Source: Chryseobacterium sp. JM1 (GTDB lineage Bacteria; Bacteroidota; Bacteroidia; Flavobacteriales; Weeksellaceae). Taken from it: a DNA stretch of 64,000 nt. The notes under the pieces are model-generated. The model had not been told where the DNA came from, ran no database searches, and saw nothing but the letters and a program-made list of their open reading frames with translations. Of the stretch, positions 60,652 through 64,000 are shown in pieces. The translations under genes were made by a program, and so were the position numbers. Numbering within the stretch: position 1 is the stretch's first letter; every line of letters begins with the position of its first letter. The DNA is taken from the NCBI RefSeq assembly GCF_000737715.1, contig NZ_JPRN01000017.1, positions 1 to 64,000 of the forward strand, given 5' to 3'.

Positions 60652-62037
60652 ATGAGTGTTTTAATTATTGTTTTCCTAACGGCAGTTATTGCGTTATTTT
60701 CGGGAGTTTTTGAACAGGGAAAATTCGCAAGATACATTGGGATTTTAGGATTGATCATCGCATTATATGTAAGCTTCTTACCTGAATGTGCTTTCTTCGA
60801 AAAGTACAGACACATGTATGAGTACACTGCAAATACGGCGTTATTCACCAAAATTTCTATTGTAACAACCTTATTGTTATTCTTCCTGGGAGGTTTTGCG
60901 TTCAGCAACCACAGAAGCCACCAGTCAGAATTATATGCACTGATGCTTTTTGCATTATGCGGAGGGATCGTCCTTTTCGGATTCCAGAATTTGGTTACTC
61001 TTTTCTTAGGAGTAGAAATTCTTTCCATCCCGTTATATGTAATGGCCGGTGCCAACAAAACTGATTTAAGATCAAACGAAGCTTCGATCAAATATTTCCT
61101 AATGGGTGCGTTCGCAACAGGTTTCTTACTGTTCGGGATTGCATTTATCTACGGAAGTACCGGAAGCTTTGACTTGTATAAAATACAGGATTTCGGAGTT
61201 AAAAATCCGCAGGACGTTATGTTCATCTTAGGTGTTCTGCTTATTCTTTGTGCTTTGGCATTCAAGGTAGCATTAGCCCCTTTCCACATGTGGAGCCCGG
61301 ATGTATATGCAGGTTCGCCTTCACTGATCACGGCATTTATGGCGAGTGTGGTAAAGATCTCAGGATTCTTTGCTTTATTCAGATTAATGACTATCGGATT
61401 TGGAGGAGTTACGGAACATTGGATTAATATCTTCGGAGTATTTCTGATCATTACATTACTGTTAGCGAACGTTATGGGTCTTGCCCAAACCAACGCCAAA
61501 AGAATGTTGGCCTACTCTTCCGTATCGCATGCAGGATATATCGGATTGGTATTCTTCGGAATGACAAGCCTTTCTACCTACAACCTGGCATTCTATTTAT
61601 TCGCTTACTCATTATCAACCGTAGGCGTTTTCATGTGTCTGATTTATGTGGAAAAATTAAAAAGAGAAACCTCTTTTGGTGCCTTCAAAGGATTGGCAAA
61701 ATCAGAACCTTTATTGGCTACAGTAGCGGCTATTTCTATGCTTTCAATGGCAGGAGTTCCACTTACAGCCGGATTTATGGGGAAATTTGCATTATTCTCC
61801 CAGGCGATGAATTCTAAGCATGGCGTTTTCTTAGTACTGGTAGCTGTACTGGGTTCAGCAGTATCTATTGCTTATTATTTAAGACTGATCATTTCAATGT
61901 TCTTCTTCAAAGAATCTACATTCAAATCTTCAGAGAAAGTAACCCTTACGTACAATATCGTAGCGGTATTTATAATTGCATCTATTATTATGCTGGGTGT
62001 TTTCCCTGACCTGTTCGCAAGACAGTTCGGATTATAA
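60652..62037 (+). CDS. nuoN: NADH-quinone oxidoreductase subunit N
   Basis: 461 residues, the third antiporter-like subunit. EASIKYFLMGAFATGFLLFG and MLAYSSVSHAGYIGLVFFG are typical. Last gene of the operon, followed by a strong terminator. Confidence 0.95.
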   Translation: MSVLIIVFLTAVIALFSGVFEQGKFARYIGILGLIIALYVSFLPECAFFEKYRHMYEYTANTALFTKISIVTTLLLFFLGGFAFSNHRSHQSELYALMLFALCGGIVLFGFQNLVTLFLGVEILSIPLYVMAGANKTDLRSNEASIKYFLMGAFATGFLLFGIAFIYGSTGSFDLYKIQDFGVKNPQDVMFILGVLLILCALAFKVALAPFHMWSPDVYAGSPSLITAFMASVVKISGFFALFRLMTIGFGGVTEHWINIFGVFLIITLLLANVMGLAQTNAKRMLAYSSVSHAGYIGLVFFGMTSLSTYNLAFYLFAYSLSTVGVFMCLIYVEKLKRETSFGAFKGLAKSEPLLATVAAISMLSMAGVPLTAGFMGKFALFSQAMNSKHGVFLVLVAVLGSAVSIAYYLRLIISMFFFKESTFKSSEKVTLTYNIVAVFIIASIIMLGVFPDLFARQFGL

Positions 62038-62058
62038 AATTCCCATATAAAAATATAC

Positions 62059-62089
62059 AAAGCACAACTTTTCAGTTGTGCTTTTTTTT
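62059..62089 (+). terminator. nuo operon terminator
   Basis: AAAGCACAACT (62059-62069) and AGTTGTGCTTT (62074-62084) form a perfect 11-bp stem with a TTTC loop and a T8 tract. The following 62090-62500 is AT-rich and shows no gene. Confidence 0.93.
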
Positions 62090-62500
62090 GTGCCTATCTG
62101 GGAACCAGGTGCAACAGACTCTTATGAAAAAGACGGCTTATATCATTGGCAAGGTTTTGAACCTTCACATCGTTCACATAACCACTCAGATACGAATAGT
62201 TTCAGACTCCCTCAGTACCTATTATTCCCAATTCACGTAAACTTAAAAAAAGCACCCAAAAAATCATAATATAAAGTTTTTCCACATCATTAAAATCACA
62301 TTAATGGGAGTTTCTACACCAGCTTTTACATCTGAACAAAAAAAAATCAATTTATTTTTTCACCAGTTTTAAGTTAAAAAAAATTACCTAATTCTTAAAA
62401 AAAGGCTCCATTATGAATCAAACAACAAATCAAACAATAATTTATAAATAAACATTTTAAGTTATTAAAATATTATCAATAAATTAATTAAAATATAAAA

Positions 62501-62539
62501 ATCATACATTTGTCTTCAATAAAAACACAAATGTATGAT
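62501..62539. promoter_or_regulatory. 13-bp inverted repeat over the promoter and start of the TonB receptor gene
   Basis: ATCATACATTTGT (62501-62513) is the exact inverse complement of ACAAATGTATGAT (62527-62539). The left arm contains the -7 box TACATTTG (62505-62512) and the right arm contains the start codon ATG at 62535. A dimeric regulator or an RNA hairpin could sequester both; an upstream ATG at 62531 gives only a three-codon frame. Confidence 0.65.
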
Positions 62540-64000
62540 TAAAACGAATATGTGCATCGCTGCAGCATTTCTATTATGTTCTGCGGCTTTGTTAAAGGCT
62601 CAGGAAAACGATTCCATCAGCACAACAGAAAAGAAAATAGACGAGGTTGTCATGGTAGGAACCAGAACAGCACCAAGATCCAGTGTTTCCACTCCTTTAC
62701 CTGTTGATAATATTGATGCCGCCATGCTCCAGTCTTCCGGACACAGTACAGTGGGACAGGCACTTCAGTACAGAATTCCATCCTTCAATTCCACCAGTGC
62801 AGCCGTTCAGGATGCAACCTCTTTACTGGATCCCTTTGAAATAAGAAATTTAGGATCTTCAAGAACCTTAATCCTGATCAATGGAAAAAGAAAAAACCAA
62901 TCATCACTCATATTCACCCAAAATACCATCGGAAAAGGAGAAACTGGTGCTGACCTTTCTTCTATTCCACCCATTGCCATCAAAAAAATAGAAATACTGA
63001 GAGACGGAGCTTCCGCACAATACGGTTCCGATGCTATAGCAGGGGTTATTAACGTCATATTAAAAGATAAAATCAGTTTTACAGAAATCAATACCAATTT
63101 AAGCCTCTATTCCAAAGGAGATGGCTTTTCACAAAACCTCAGCGCGATCACAGGTTCCACTTTTAAGAACGGAGGTTTTATCACTCTTGCCACTAATCTC
63201 CAAAACAATGATTACGCTTACAGAAACGGAAAAGTAAATGCCTACTGGGAAGCTCAGACTTTCGGAGCCAATCAAAGCGATGTAGAAGCATATCTGGCAA
63301 AATATCCTGATGCTCAAAACAAAAACGCCTATCCTAAAAAAAGCAGCATCAGCTTTTTAGTTAACACCTCTATTCCTGTTTCTGAGAATGCCACTATTTA
63401 CGCAAATGCCTCATTTGCCACCAAAAAAGTCAACAGCTTCGCCAATCACAGGACTCCGTATTGGGTAAATCCAAAGAATGTGTTAAATGCTGCGGACGGT
63501 TTCACACCTTCATTTATAGGGGATCTTTCAGACTACGGAGGAACGGTGGGTTACAAGACCAAAACAGCCAGCAACTGGATCATTGACCTGAGTGCCACAT
63601 TCGGAGGGAACAAAATTCTTTATACGGTGGGCAATACGTTCAATGCTGCTATGGGAAATTCAAGCCCCATCAATTTCAAGCCCGGGGGTTTTAAATTCAG
63701 CAACATTGTAGGAAACCTTGATGTTTCAAAAAGATTTTCAGAACATTTTGCCCTCGCATTCGGTTCCGAAGCAAGAAGAGAAGGCTACGAAATTTTTGCC
63801 GGTGATCCTGCTTCCTATTATCAGACCGGAGCGATTTCCTTTCCTGGATCTTCTCCTGAAAATTCAGGAACATTTTCAAGATATAATATCGGGGCTTATG
63901 CAGATGCTGCATTTGATATTTCTGATGCTACCACATTGAATGCTACCGCCCGTTTCGAAAATTACAGTGATTTTGGAAATGCACTGGTTTGGAAAATAAG
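62535..64000 (+). CDS. TonB-dependent receptor, C-terminus beyond the window
   Basis: Partial, about 488 residues seen, open to the window edge. Signal peptide-like N-terminus (MIKTNMCIAAAFLLCSAAL), then VVMVGTRTAPRSSVSTPLPV and a plug domain with GQALQYRIPSFNSTSAA, LILINGKRKNQ and IEILRDGASAQYGSDAIAGV, all classic TonB plug motifs. Barrel strands follow. It belongs to the siderophore/vitamin-type receptors; the substrate is unknown. Confidence 0.9.
   Translation, partial: MIKTNMCIAAAFLLCSAALLKAQENDSISTTEKKIDEVVMVGTRTAPRSSVSTPLPVDNIDAAMLQSSGHSTVGQALQYRIPSFNSTSAAVQDATSLLDPFEIRNLGSSRTLILINGKRKNQSSLIFTQNTIGKGETGADLSSIPPIAIKKIEILRDGASAQYGSDAIAGVINVILKDKISFTEINTNLSLYSKGDGFSQNLSAITGSTFKNGGFITLATNLQNNDYAYRNGKVNAYWEAQTFGANQSDVEAYLAKYPDAQNKNAYPKKSSISFLVNTSIPVSENATIYANASFATKKVNSFANHRTPYWVNPKNVLNAADGFTPSFIGDLSDYGGTVGYKTKTASNWIIDLSATFGGNKILYTVGNTFNAAMGNSSPINFKPGGFKFSNIVGNLDVSKRFSEHFALAFGSEARREGYEIFAGDPASYYQTGAISFPGSSPENSGTFSRYNIGAYADAAFDISDATTLNATARFENYSDFGNALVWKI

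Noticed and set aside
62078..62269. 63-codon frame after the nuo terminator
   Set aside because: It begins inside the terminator, has no promoter or recognisable motif, and looks like chance.

Overview
The window looks like a chromosome segment of a flavobacterium of the Weeksellaceae, most like Chryseobacterium. The signs are Bacteroidota-type promoters (TAnnTTTG -7 boxes) ahead of many genes, two secreted proteins with type IX secretion C-terminal sorting tails, a fused CcoNO cytochrome oxidase subunit, TonB-dependent receptors, a short NuoG without its molybdopterin-like domain, and two small double-glycine-leader peptides of a kind common in Chryseobacterium. The species call is an inference from gene families; no rRNA is present.

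Layout. (1) 1-160: 3' end of an IS110-like transposase. (2) 378-8667, minus: a seven-gene, mostly overlapping operon around a MoxR AAA+ ATPase and a vWA/beta-propeller protein, which fits the described MoxR-vWA-beta-propeller (bpX) ternary systems. (3) 9027-9737: deoD. (4) 9814-16456, minus: an unusual operon in which four tRNA-like genes lie between protein genes: DUF434/PIN-like protein, unknown, zinc-ribbon SDR, tRNA, tRNA, unknown, large repeat protein, tRNA, tRNA, small basic protein, TatD nuclease. (5) 16.8-28.3 kb: ordinary genes (DUF4822 lipoprotein, metallo-beta-lactamase-fold hydrolase, outer membrane receptor, catalase, CcoNO, type IX-secreted protein, small secreted and bacteriocin-like peptides). 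(6) 28.4-34.85 kb: an AT-rich island inserted at the 3' end of a CAT-anticodon tRNA, bounded by a 22-bp direct repeat. It carries a tight operon of a C5-cytosine DNA methyltransferase, a double GHKL ATPase/histidine kinase, a receiver-domain protein and a caspase-like protein, a plausible undescribed defence or signalling system. (7) 34.9-46.0 kb: housekeeping genes (mce, rbfA, LolC/E-like permease, secreted endonuclease, aroE, DUF349, ribD, yigZ, Zn peptidase, GNAT). (8) 46.1-62.0 kb: the complete nuoABCDEFGHIJKLMN complex I operon, interrupted between nuoF and nuoG by an outer membrane barrel gene and an AT-rich two-gene ATPase/TOPRIM-like cassette. (9) 62.5 kb to the end: a truncated TonB-dependent receptor.

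A cross-cutting signal is that many intergenic gaps, especially inside the nuo operon, consist of degenerate ladders with a 7- or 8-bp period, often with two partly complementary arms. The unit sequence differs from gap to gap while the period is kept.

The strongest candidates for new biology are the tRNA-interleaved operon (9.8-16.5 kb), the methyltransferase/kinase/receiver/caspase-like island (28.4-34.8 kb), the ATPase/TOPRIM-like cassette inside nuo (51.9-53.5 kb) and the heptad ladders.
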